Positions 7,633 to 15,056 of a stretch of DNA of 20,854 nucleotides are shown in pieces. A program made the position numbers and the translations under genes. The notes under the pieces were generated by a model. The model made no database searches and was not told where the DNA came from. It saw nothing but the letters and a program-made list of their open reading frames with translations. Numbering within the stretch: position 1 is the first letter of the stretch; each line of letters begins with the position of its first letter. The DNA lies in assembly GCA_934541205.1 (NCBI GenBank), contig CAKTDK010000014.1, positions 1-20,854 of the forward strand. Reading direction: 5' to 3'. Source of the stretch: an uncultured Eubacteriales bacterium (GTDB lineage: Bacteria > Bacillota > Clostridia > Oscillospirales > RGIG7773).

Positions 7633-7670
7633 AAATTAAAACCTCAAATCTTATTTTAAGATTTGAGGTT
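7633..7670 (-). terminator. Rho-independent terminator of rpsU
   Basis: A perfect 14-bp stem (7640-7653 with 7657-7670; CCTCAAATCTTA in one arm) closes on a three-base loop. On the minus strand it is followed by a T-rich tail, TTTAATTT. It lies about 50 bases after the rpsU stop and ends the long housekeeping transcript. Confidence 0.92.
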
Positions 7671-7721
7671 AATTTATTAACGTATTTAATAATGCAGGAC
7701 TCAACACATTCAAGCAATCAA

Positions 7722-7898
7722 TTACTTGAACTTACGTTTACGAGCCGCCTCAGACTTCTTTTTACGCTTAACGCTGGGCTTTTCATAATGCTCTCTTTTT
7801 CTAAGCTCTGAAATAGTACCGTCTTTTGCACAAGATCTTTTAAATCTTCTAAGCGCATTTTCAAGGCTTTCATTGTCCTTTACACGGATTTCTGCCAT
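7722..7898 (-). CDS. rpsU: 30S ribosomal protein S21
   Basis: This is a 58-residue basic protein of the small ribosomal subunit. It begins MAEIRVKDNESLENALRRFK and continues with RSCAKDGTISELRKREHYEKP, the diagnostic S21 core, then a Lys/Arg-rich tail ending RKRKFK. The length is normal for Firmicutes S21. A strong GGAGGGAGGG ribosome site lies about seven bases before the ATG. It is the last gene of the housekeeping run: leuS ends 106 bases upstream with no clear terminator, but rpsU also has its own consensus promoter, so it can be made independently of leuS. S21 acts in translation initiation by stabilising contact between mRNA and the 16S rRNA 3' end. Confidence 0.97.
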   Translation of the reverse strand: MAEIRVKDNESLENALRRFKRSCAKDGTISELRKREHYEKPSVKRKKKSEAARKRKFK

Positions 7899-7939
7899 TA
7901 GTTTCCCTCCCTCCGCGTACCTGCAAGGGGTAATTCAAA

Positions 7940-7959
7940 ATTTGTTACAGTTAACAAAT
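7940..7959 (-). repeat. Inverted repeat at the rpsU transcription start
   Basis: ATTTGTTA (7940-7947) and TAACAAAT (7952-7959) are perfect 8-bp arms with a four-base loop. They sit just downstream of the rpsU -10 box and cover the expected transcription start near 7955. It may be an operator or a 5' leader hairpin; the sequence does not decide. Confidence 0.45.
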
Positions 7960-7961
7960 GT

Positions 7962-7990
7962 ATTATACCTTATAGGGCAAAATTTGTCAA
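7962..7990 (-). promoter_or_regulatory. Consensus sigma-A promoter of rpsU
   Basis: On the minus strand TTGACA (7985-7990) and TATAAT (7962-7967) are perfect hexamers 17 bases apart. The promoter fits between the leuS stop (8005) and rpsU, giving a leader of about 57 bases. Confidence 0.92.
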
Positions 7991-8004
7991 GCTGTAAATC
8001 TTTT

Positions 8005-10410
8005 TTATTTTACAACTATATTTAAAATTTTGCCCGGTACATAAATTTCTTTAATAATTTGTTTTCCCTGAATAAACTGAGCTATTTTCTCATCGGATTT
8101 TGCTTTTACCAGTGCTTCTTCTTTTGAACAATCTGCCGCAAGCTTAACGGTTGATTTTACTTTCCCATTTATTTGTACTCCGATTTCAATCTCGCTGTCA
8201 ACAGTTTTACTTTCATCATAAGACGGCCATTTTGACTGGCTGAGCTGTCCTTCAAATCCTGCAAGACTCCACATTTCTTCAGTTATATGAGGAGCTACCG
8301 GATTTAAAAGGCATATAAAGGTTTTAAGTTCGTCTTTTGTAATACTCTTTTTATCGTATATCTCATTAATAAGAGCCATAAGAGCAGCAATTGCCGTATT
8401 GAATTTTAAATTATCCATATCATAAGAAACTTTTTTAATAGTCTTATGGAAAGATGTTTCAAGTTCCTTTGAATAACCTTTTTCATCATTTACAATATCA
8501 AGAAGTGAAAATACTCTGTCTAAAAATCTTTTGCATCCTTTTATCGAATTCATGGACCAGGGAGCTGCTTTTTCAAAATCACCTATAAACATTTCATAAA
8601 GTCTTAAAGTATCGGCGCCGTAATCACGAATTATATCATCCGGATTTATAACATTCCCTCTCGACTTGGACATTTTTATTCCGCCTTCGCCAAGTATCAT
8701 ACCATGAGCAGTTCTTTTATTATACGGTTCGGATGTAGGAACTACTCCTATATCATAAAGGAATTTATGCCAAAACCTTGAATACAAAAGATGAAGCGTA
8801 ACGTGTTCCATTCCTCCGTTATACCAGTCAACGGGAAGCCAGTATTCAAGAGCCTTGGGATCGGCGATACAGTCTTTATTATGAGGATCAATATATCTTA
8901 AATAATACCAGGATGACCCTGCCCACTGCGGCATTGTATCTGTTTCTCTTTTTGCCAAAGCGCCGCATTTAGGACATGTTGTATTTACAAAACTTTCAAT
9001 TTTTGAAAGCGGCGATTCACCGGTATCGGTAGGTTCATAAGACTCAACTTCGGGAAGCTTTAAAGGAAGCTCAGATTCCGGAATAGGAACCCAGCCGCAC
9101 TTTTCACAGTATACAAGAGGAATAGGTTCCCCCCAGTATCTCTGTCTTGAAAATACCCAGTCGCGAAGCTTATAGTTTGTTTTCTGAATGCCTATTTTCT
9201 TTGCGGTTAAAAATTCAATTATTTTCTTTTTTGCATCAGAAACGCTAAGTCCGTTGAGAAAATCGGAATTTACCATAATTCCGTTTTCTATATCCGTATA
9301 AGCCTCTTTTGATATATCCCCGCCGCCTACTACTTCTACCATCGGTATATCAAAAGTTTTTGCAAATTCATAGTCTCTTGTATCGTGTGCCGGAACGGCC
9401 ATAATCGCTCCTGTTCCGTAAGATACAAGCACATAATCCGATATAAATACCGGAATTTCCTTTCCGTTTACAGGATTTATTGCCATAACGCCTGAAAGCT
9501 TAACTCCTGTTTTTTCTTTATTAAGCTCTGTTCTTTCAAAATCAGATTTTTTCATAGCTTTTTCCTGATATTCTCTGATTTCGCCTATATTTTTAAGAGA
9601 ATCCTTCCATTTTTCAATCAAAGGATGCTCAGGAGAAATAACCATATATGTAGCGCCGAACAAAGTATCGGGTCTTGTAGTATAAATTTTTATTTTATCG
9701 CCTAAAGTAGTATCAAAATCAACTTCCGCACCGGTGGATTTGCCTATCCAGTTTTTCTGCATTGTTTTTATTTTTTCAAGATAGTCTACTTCATTAAGTC
9801 CTTCAATAAGCTTATCGGCATATTCGGTTATTTTAAGCATCCACTGACTTTTTACTTTTCTTATAACTTCACTGCCGCATCTTTCACAAACTCCGCCTAC
9901 AACTTCTTCATTTGCAAGAACAACCTTACAGGAGGTACAGAAATTTACCGCCATTTCTTTTTTATAGGCAAGTCCTTTTTCAAACAGTTTTAAAAATATC
10001 CACTGAGTCCATTTATAATATTCAGGATCGGTAGTATTTATCTCTCTGTCCCAGTCAAATGATAATCCCAGAGCTTTAAGCTGTGCTTTAAATTTCTTTA
10101 TATTATTCTGAGTAACAATGGCAGGATGTATTTTATTTTTTATCGCATAATTTTCCGTAGGAAGTCCAAACGCATCCCACCCCATAGGATAAAGAACGTT
10201 ATATCCTTCCATTCTCTTTTTTCTTGCTACAATATCCATAGCAGTATACGGTCTTGGATGCCCTACATGAAGCCCCTGACCAGAAGGATACGGAAATTCA
10301 ACCAAAGCATAAAACTTAGGTTTTGAATATTCGTTTTCCACTTTGAAAGTTTTTTCTTCATCCCATATTTTCTGCCATTTAGCTTCAATTTTTTTATAAT
10401 CGTATTCCAT
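8005..10410 (-). CDS. leuS: Leucyl-tRNA synthetase
   Basis: This class I aminoacyl-tRNA synthetase charges tRNA-Leu with leucine using ATP. Its 801 residues match bacterial LeuRS. The HIGH-type signature is HVGH at 48-51 (in YPSGQGLHVGHPRPYTAMDI) and the KMSKS loop is at about 579-583. A zinc-type insertion with CTSC...CERC follows at about 155-180. The CP1 editing domain, which removes wrongly attached amino acids, is marked by TTRPDTLFGATYM near 245. WVFSRQRYWGEPIP lies at the catalytic core re-entry. The C-terminal part has the anticodon-binding helices and ends with the small LeuRS C-domain. AGAGGT precedes the ATG. It follows rsfS by 26 bases in the same run. Confidence 0.98.
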   Translation of the reverse strand: MEYDYKKIEAKWQKIWDEEKTFKVENEYSKPKFYALVEFPYPSGQGLHVGHPRPYTAMDIVARKKRMEGYNVLYPMGWDAFGLPTENYAIKNKIHPAIVTQNNIKKFKAQLKALGLSFDWDREINTTDPEYYKWTQWIFLKLFEKGLAYKKEMAVNFCTSCKVVLANEEVVGGVCERCGSEVIRKVKSQWMLKITEYADKLIEGLNEVDYLEKIKTMQKNWIGKSTGAEVDFDTTLGDKIKIYTTRPDTLFGATYMVISPEHPLIEKWKDSLKNIGEIREYQEKAMKKSDFERTELNKEKTGVKLSGVMAINPVNGKEIPVFISDYVLVSYGTGAIMAVPAHDTRDYEFAKTFDIPMVEVVGGGDISKEAYTDIENGIMVNSDFLNGLSVSDAKKKIIEFLTAKKIGIQKTNYKLRDWVFSRQRYWGEPIPLVYCEKCGWVPIPESELPLKLPEVESYEPTDTGESPLSKIESFVNTTCPKCGALAKRETDTMPQWAGSSWYYLRYIDPHNKDCIADPKALEYWLPVDWYNGGMEHVTLHLLYSRFWHKFLYDIGVVPTSEPYNKRTAHGMILGEGGIKMSKSRGNVINPDDIIRDYGADTLRLYEMFIGDFEKAAPWSMNSIKGCKRFLDRVFSLLDIVNDEKGYSKELETSFHKTIKKVSYDMDNLKFNTAIAALMALINEIYDKKSITKDELKTFICLLNPVAPHITEEMWSLAGFEGQLSQSKWPSYDESKTVDSEIEIGVQINGKVKSTVKLAADCSKEEALVKAKSDEKIAQFIQGKQIIKEIYVPGKILNIVVK

Positions 10411-10436
10411 TTATCATTACCTCTTTTTAGAAAATC

Positions 10437-10790
10437 TTATTTTACAGTATCAAGACTTATAATTTCTCCGTCATTCCAAAGCTTTTCAAGATTATAAAAA
10501 TCCCTTGTTTCAGGATGAAAAATATGAATCACAACGCTGTTATAATCTAAAAGTATCCAGTTGCCGCTTGAAAATCCCTCTCTGTGATAAGGCTCTATAC
10601 CTTTTTTGGACAGCATTTCATCAACTCTGTCCGCAAGAGCTTTTATCTGCGTTGTTGAACTTCCGGTTGCTATGATAAAATAATCAGCCAAAACAGTAAG
10701 CTCATCTATTTTTATAACCTTTATATCCTCGCCTTTTACATCTTCCAACGCTTCTACAGCGGTTTTCAGTATTTCTTTTGTATTATCCAT
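10437..10790 (-). CDS. rsfS: Ribosomal silencing factor RsfS (YbeB/iojap family)
   Basis: The 117-residue protein matches RsfS along its whole length: an N-terminal helix, then KVIKIDELTVLADYFIIATG, the STTQIKALADRVDEML segment, and YHREGFSSGNWILLDYNSVVIHIF near the C-terminus, ending RDFYNLEKLWND. RsfS binds L14 on the 50S subunit and blocks subunit joining, lowering translation in starvation. The ATG has AAGGAG upstream, inside the end of nadD-yqeK, and the two genes overlap by eight bases. nadD-yqeK-rsfS is a common Firmicutes order, which supports the call. Confidence 0.96.
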   Translation of the reverse strand: MDNTKEILKTAVEALEDVKGEDIKVIKIDELTVLADYFIIATGSSTTQIKALADRVDEMLSKKGIEPYHREGFSSGNWILLDYNSVVIHIFHPETRDFYNLEKLWNDGEIISLDTVK

Positions 10791-11949
10791 TTAAAAACTC
10801 CTTATAATATTCGTATGCTTTAATAGTATCTTCATGAACAGGCACTTTATCCCTTGAAAGCTTTTCAAGACTTTCCTTTAAACAAAAAGCCATTCCTTCG
10901 TTAAGAGAAGTGTTTACCTTTTTTCTAAGTTCATTCACACCCGGAAAATCTCTTAAAGGTTCCGTCATATCCGAAAGAAATATTATTTTTTCAAGATTGC
11001 TCATTCCGGGCCTTCCTGTTGTATGATATCTTATTGCCAAAAGTATTTCTTCATCTTCTATTTTTAAAATATTTTTTGCAAATCCAAAACCTGTCACTGC
11101 ATGAAGAAGCTTTGGATTTTCCCTTTGAATTATGTCAGGAATTATATCAAATTGCCTGCACAATGTCAATTGTTCCTCATTGCTGCATTTTTTTGTAACA
11201 TCATGAAGTATGCCCGCAACAGAAGCTTTTTTTACATCTTCGTTATAAAGCTTTGCAAGTCTTACCGCTTCTTTTTCAACGCTGATACTATGCATAAGCC
11301 GATGTCCCGACTGCATGATTTTTAAAACATCAAGATAATTATTTTTATATAATCCCTGCTTTTTAATATATTCATATACACTTTCAGTTAAAACATCGGA
11401 TACATCTTTATTCTGTGTAATAAAAGCTCTTATTTTGGTTGAACTTATATCAATAATATCATTATCAAGCAATATTATTTTGGCATCATAAAAATTTTCA
11501 AGCTTCTTTTTATATTTATAAATACTTTCTTTATCATCTTTTTCCCGCGACGCGCAGACAAGTATAACATTATCCAAAATATATCTGAAATCATGCCATT
11601 TTTCCATATACAAAAACATATCTGTTCCGGTATAAAGATAAAAATCACAATCTTTATATTTCTCTTTTAAAATTTTAATTGTGTCGGACGTATAGCTAAT
11701 TCCGCCTTTTTTTATCTCAATATCACAAATTTCAAAGCCTTCAATGTCTGAAAAAGCAAGTTTTGCCATTTCAAGCCGCTGAATTTCAGTTGTGTCAGAA
11801 TTATATTCTTTATGAGGAGGAACAAATGCAGGAATTACCAAAATATTATCAAGCTTCAAAGTATTTTTAAAAAATAACGCCGCATTTATATGACCTTTAT
11901 GGATAGGATCAAAGGTACCGCCGAAAATTCCTATTTTTTTATTTTTCAT
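10783..11949 (-). CDS. nadD: Fused nicotinate-nucleotide adenylyltransferase (NadD) and YqeK-type HD hydrolase
   Basis: The 388 residues make two complete enzymes in one chain. Residues 1-200 are NadD, which makes nicotinate adenine dinucleotide from NaMN and ATP: GIFGGTFDPIHKGH (7-20), YTSDTIKIL (about 86-94), YTGTDMFLYMEKWHDF, and ISSTKIRAF (168-176). Residues from about 205 are a YqeK-type HD domain, a family known to hydrolyse diadenosine tetraphosphate: His220, HD at 249-250, His283 in LLHAV, His309 in RYHTTGR and Asp327 in FLSDMTEPLR are the expected metal ligands. In many Firmicutes these are separate adjacent genes. No stop or frameshift lies between the halves. It overlaps yhbY by four bases (ATGA) and rsfS by eight. 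Confidence 0.94.
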   Translation of the reverse strand: MKNKKIGIFGGTFDPIHKGHINAALFFKNTLKLDNILVIPAFVPPHKEYNSDTTEIQRLEMAKLAFSDIEGFEICDIEIKKGGISYTSDTIKILKEKYKDCDFYLYTGTDMFLYMEKWHDFRYILDNVILVCASREKDDKESIYKYKKKLENFYDAKIILLDNDIIDISSTKIRAFITQNKDVSDVLTESVYEYIKKQGLYKNNYLDVLKIMQSGHRLMHSISVEKEAVRLAKLYNEDVKKASVAGILHDVTKKCSNEEQLTLCRQFDIIPDIIQRENPKLLHAVTGFGFAKNILKIEDEEILLAIRYHTTGRPGMSNLEKIIFLSDMTEPLRDFPGVNELRKKVNTSLNEGMAFCLKESLEKLSRDKVPVHEDTIKAYEYYKEFLNG

Positions 11950-12248
11950 AGCCTGTCCAAAAATATCTTTCTTTTTTCTTTATCATCAGAAACTTTAAAC
12001 AAAACAAATTTCGAACCGATTGTAAAAACCACATCGCAGTTTATTTTATCAGAAAGCTCAAAAGCTGCTTCCTTTGCATCCAAAAGACAGTTTTCAAGAA
12101 CCTTTCCTTTTACAAGTTCCTTATTATTTAAAGTTTCCCTTACCTGATCTATTACACTTTGAGTAATTCCGCCTTTTCCTATCTGTATGAGCGTGTCCAT
12201 ATCATTTGCAAGCTTTCTAAGTTTTGCTCTTTGTTTGCTTGTAAGCAT
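11946..12248 (-). CDS. yhbY: YhbY-family CRM-domain RNA-binding protein
   Basis: This 100-residue protein consists of a single CRM domain: LTSKQRAKLRKLANDM at the N-terminus, the GxxG loop GKGG (24-27), QVRETLNNKELVKGKVLEN, and a C-terminal strand with FTIGSKFVLFK. Family members associate with the pre-50S particle, so a role in ribosome assembly is likely. Its ATG overlaps the TAA of rdgB by one base (TAATG) and its TGA overlaps the start of nadD by four bases, so it sits in the middle of a coupled block. GAGGTG upstream serves as the ribosome site. Confidence 0.95.
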   Translation of the reverse strand: MLTSKQRAKLRKLANDMDTLIQIGKGGITQSVIDQVRETLNNKELVKGKVLENCLLDAKEAAFELSDKINCDVVFTIGSKFVLFKVSDDKEKRKIFLDRL

Positions 12249-12853
12249 TATTTTTTCACCTCTAAATGTTTTTCAAATTCCTTTTTAAATTTGCACATTG
12301 CCTCAGCCCTGTGACTTATTTCATTTTTTTCAAAGCTTGTCATTTCTCCGAAGGTTTTATCATATTGCTCTACATAAAATAAGGGGTCGTATCCAAATCC
12401 ACTGTCGCCTTTAGACTCAAAAGTAATTTCACCCTTGCATTCTCCCCTTACCACAAAGGTTTCGCCGTCTTCCATAGTGCAGGATATAGCGCAGACAAAT
12501 TTTGCGTCGCGGTCCTGCTTTTTTACATCCTCCATTTTTTTAAGAAGAAGATTGTTTCTATCTTCATCGGTAGCTTTTTCTCCTGCAAAACGCGCTGAAT
12601 AAACTCCCGGCATTCCGTCAAGAGCCTCAACGCAAAGCCCGGAATCGTCTCCGACAGCACAAAGCCCTGTCGCTTTAAATACTGCGACAGACTTAATCTT
12701 TGCATTATCTTCAAAGGTTTCCCCTGTTTCTTCAATATCCATATCAAGTCCCATATCGTGAAGAGATAAAACTTCTACAGGATAATCCTTTAAAAGTTCG
12801 CGAAATTCTTTTAATTTTCCTTTATTATTTGTAGCTGCAATAATTTTTTTCAT
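12248..12853 (-). CDS. rdgB: XTP/dITP diphosphatase (Ham1/RdgB family)
   Basis: This 201-residue cytosolic enzyme removes non-canonical purine triphosphates (dITP, XTP, dXTP) by cleaving them to monophosphate and pyrophosphate, keeping them out of DNA and RNA. The family marks are all present: AATNNKGKLKEF at the N-terminus, ETFEDNAKIK, the metal-binding GDDSGLCVEALDGMPGVYSA (68-87), FGYDP at 153-157, and SHR at 180-182. AGGAG lies a few bases before the ATG. It sits between rph and yhbY; rph-rdgB adjacency is widespread in Firmicutes. Confidence 0.97.
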   Translation of the reverse strand: MKKIIAATNNKGKLKEFRELLKDYPVEVLSLHDMGLDMDIEETGETFEDNAKIKSVAVFKATGLCAVGDDSGLCVEALDGMPGVYSARFAGEKATDEDRNNLLLKKMEDVKKQDRDAKFVCAISCTMEDGETFVVRGECKGEITFESKGDSGFGYDPLFYVEQYDKTFGEMTSFEKNEISHRAEAMCKFKKEFEKHLEVKK

Positions 12854-12865
12854 TTATTTCTCCTT

Positions 12866-13591
12866 TTACCGCCCGGCTTTTAAAATAGCTTCCTGCTGTA
12901 ACTTAATCAGTTCTTTACAGGCTTTTTCGGCATTGTCAAGCATTTTGCCAAGCTCATCCTTTGAAAAATTTCTTCCTTCTCCGGTGCCTTGAATTTCAAC
13001 AAAAGTTCCTTCCCCGGTCATAACAGCGTTTAAATCCACCTGGGCGCTGCTGTCTTCTTCATAGCACAAATCCGTTATTACCTCGTCATTGTATATACCT
13101 ACGCTTACAGCGCATACAGCGCCTGTTATGGGATTTTCCTCTATAATATTTTCTTTTAAAAGCTTTTGGCAGGCAAGGTATAATGCTACATAACCTCCTG
13201 TTATTGAAGCGGTCCTTGTTCCGCCATCTGCCTGAATAACATCACAGTCAACAATTATACTTCTCTCTCCGAGTTTCTCCATATCACATACTCCGCGAAG
13301 AGATCTTCCGATAAGCCTTTGTATCTCGGCGCTTCTGGGAGAAAGCTTAAGCTTTGAAATATCCCGCTGATTTCTTGTTCCTGTCGCTCTCGGAAGCATC
13401 GAATATTCTGCCGTTACCCAGCCTCTTCCCGTATCTTTTACATGATTTGGCACTCTTTCTTCAACGGTAGCGTTACAGATTACCTTTGTATCTCCAAACT
13501 CTATTAAAACAGACCCTTCAGCATGCTTTATAAAATCAGCAGTAATTTTTACTTTTCTCATTTCATCATTTTTTCTTCCGTCGTTTCTCAT
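12866..13591 (-). CDS. rph: Ribonuclease PH
   Basis: This is a phosphate-dependent 3'-5' exoribonuclease that trims tRNA precursors at the 3' end. With the chosen ATG (13591) it has 241 residues: MRNDGRKNDEMRKVKI at the N-terminus, then GSVLIEFGDTKVICNATVEERVP, GRGWVTAEYSMLPRAT and QRDISKLKLSPRSAEIQRLIGRSLR, the phosphate-binding core, and IIVDCDVIQADGGTRTASITG with the acidic catalytic region. A GTG nine bases further upstream (13600) is in frame, but it lies almost on the AAAGGG ribosome site and would add residues before the conserved MRNDGR, so ATG is preferred. It starts one base after the stop of the upstream acetyltransferase gene. Confidence 0.96.
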   Translation of the reverse strand: MRNDGRKNDEMRKVKITADFIKHAEGSVLIEFGDTKVICNATVEERVPNHVKDTGRGWVTAEYSMLPRATGTRNQRDISKLKLSPRSAEIQRLIGRSLRGVCDMEKLGERSIIVDCDVIQADGGTRTASITGGYVALYLACQKLLKENIIEENPITGAVCAVSVGIYNDEVITDLCYEEDSSAQVDLNAVMTGEGTFVEIQGTGEGRNFSKDELGKMLDNAEKACKELIKLQQEAILKAGR

Positions 13592-13592
13592 A

Positions 13593-14129
13593 TCATTCAC
13601 CCTTTATAAAATCATCTTTTGTAATCAAATAACACACCTGATCATACACCGTACCGTCAAATATCTTATAGCTGTGCTTTAAAATCCCTTCATGCTTAAA
13701 TCCGCATTTTTCAATAACTCTCTTACTTCTCGTATTGTGAGGAAAATGGCCGCAGGAAATACCGTAAAGCCCCATTTGTTCAAATCCATATTTTATAACA
13801 GCTTCAGCCGCCTCTGTCATTAGACCTTTTCCCCAGTAATCTCTTGCTAAAACATATCCAAGCTCTAAAATATCATCACAACTTCTTTTTACGTCCTTTT
13901 TTAAATCTATACCACCTATAATCTTACCGTTTTCTTTGTAAACAATTGCCCATACGTTATCGGTTTTTATAAACATATCAAGAATAACTGCGCTTTCATC
14001 AACACTTTCATGAGGCTTCCAGCCGCAAAGAGGTCCTATCTCAGGATCTTTTCCATATTCATATAAATCATTTAAATCGGACATTTCCCATTTTTTTAAA
14101 ATCAGCCTTTGAGTTTCAATTTCTTTCAT
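13593..14129 (-). CDS. GNAT-family N-acetyltransferase (RimJ/RimL-like)
   Basis: The 178 residues form one acetyl-CoA-dependent acetyltransferase domain. It opens IETQRLILKKWEMSDLNDLY, the usual start of the RimJ/RimL-like branch; ELGYVLARDYWGKGLMTEAA (about 89-108) covers the beta4 strand and acetyl-CoA pyrophosphate loop; the C-terminus has NTRSKRVIEKCGFKHEGILK, typical of this group. The substrate may be a protein N-terminus or a small molecule such as an amino acid or antibiotic; the sequence does not show which. The gene sits between ftsY and rph with tiny gaps, so it is co-transcribed with housekeeping genes to which it has no obvious functional link. Confidence 0.9.
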   Translation of the reverse strand: MKEIETQRLILKKWEMSDLNDLYEYGKDPEIGPLCGWKPHESVDESAVILDMFIKTDNVWAIVYKENGKIIGGIDLKKDVKRSCDDILELGYVLARDYWGKGLMTEAAEAVIKYGFEQMGLYGISCGHFPHNTRSKRVIEKCGFKHEGILKHSYKIFDGTVYDQVCYLITKDDFIKGE

Positions 14130-14138
14130 ATAAACCCT

Positions 14139-15047
14139 CTATTCAAATAAAGCGTCCACAAAGCCTTTATAATCAAAAGGCTGCAAATCGTCAATACCTT
14201 CCCCGACTCCTATATATTTTACCGGAATTGAAAGCTCAGAGGAAATTCCCACGACTACTCCGCCTTTTGCAGTTCCGTCAAGCTTGGTCAGAACAATTCC
14301 CGTAAGAGGACATACCTTTGAAAACTCTTTAGCCTGATTTACCGCATTTTGTCCTGTCGTCGCATCAAGAACCAAAAGTACTTCTTTTGAAGAATTTCCG
14401 AGTTCTCTATCCGTTACTCGAAAAATTTTATTAAGCTCATTCATAAGATTTGTTTTATTATGAAGGCGGCCTGCCGTATCGCATATTATAACGTCAGCAT
14501 TTCTGGCTTTTCCTGCCGCTATGCTGTCATATACAACTGCGGCAGGATCTGCTCCTTCAGTATGCTTTATAACGTCAATACCGCTTCTTTTTCCCCATAT
14601 CTCAAGCTGATCGATTGCAGCAGCCCTAAAAGTATCGCCCGCGGCAAGTATCACTTTTTTGCCGTTATTTTTAAGATTTGCTCCAAGCTTTCCTATTGTA
14701 GTTGTTTTACCTACTCCATTTACACCGACAACCAAAATAATCGAAGGCTTTGTTTCAAGCTTAAGAGAAAAATCATGATTTCCCATAATATCGTAAAGTA
14801 TTTCTTTTAAAGCATCCTTTACCATATCCGGTTCCTTTAACTTGCCCTCTTTTACTTTTATTCTCAACTCATCTATAATTCTTTCGGCGGTATAAACTCC
14901 CATATCGCTTGTGATAAGTATTTCCTCAAGCTCTTCAAGCAAATCCTCGTCAACGGTCTTAAAGCTTTTTATAACATCGTCAACTCTGCCCATAACAGAT
15001 TTCTTTGTTTTTTCAAGTCCCTTTTTTATTTTTTCAAAAAAGCCCAT
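14139..15047 (-). CDS. ftsY: Signal recognition particle receptor FtsY
   Basis: This SRP GTPase at the cytoplasmic membrane receives ribosome-nascent chain complexes carrying SRP and passes them to the Sec translocon. It has 302 residues: an N-domain helical bundle (about 1-95, with EDLLEELEEILITSDMG) and the G-domain with GVNGVGKT (108-115), GDTFRAAAIDQL, DTAGR (190-194), TKLDGTAKGG (254-263) and the closing KYIGVGEGIDDLQPF typical of FtsY. It lacks the long acidic A-domain of E. coli FtsY, as is common in Firmicutes. AAGGAG precedes the ATG and overlaps the end of smc, nine bases away. Confidence 0.98.
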   Translation of the reverse strand: MGFFEKIKKGLEKTKKSVMGRVDDVIKSFKTVDEDLLEELEEILITSDMGVYTAERIIDELRIKVKEGKLKEPDMVKDALKEILYDIMGNHDFSLKLETKPSIILVVGVNGVGKTTTIGKLGANLKNNGKKVILAAGDTFRAAAIDQLEIWGKRSGIDVIKHTEGADPAAVVYDSIAAGKARNADVIICDTAGRLHNKTNLMNELNKIFRVTDRELGNSSKEVLLVLDATTGQNAVNQAKEFSKVCPLTGIVLTKLDGTAKGGVVVGISSELSIPVKYIGVGEGIDDLQPFDYKGFVDALFE

Positions 15048-15056
15048 AATATCTCC

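Noticed and set aside
7626..7811. Plus-strand open frame of 61 codons across the rpsU end
   Set aside because: It runs through the rpsU terminator and antisense to rpsU, with no ribosome site or recognisable product.
7993..8013. Possible terminator at the end of leuS
   Set aside because: Only about five base pairs can form (GTAAA/TTTAC) around A/T-rich sequence, too weak; read-through to rpsU is more likely.
13592..13600. GTG start for rph three codons upstream
   Set aside because: It sits almost on the AAAGGG site and precedes the conserved MRNDGR opening, so the ATG at 13591 fits better.
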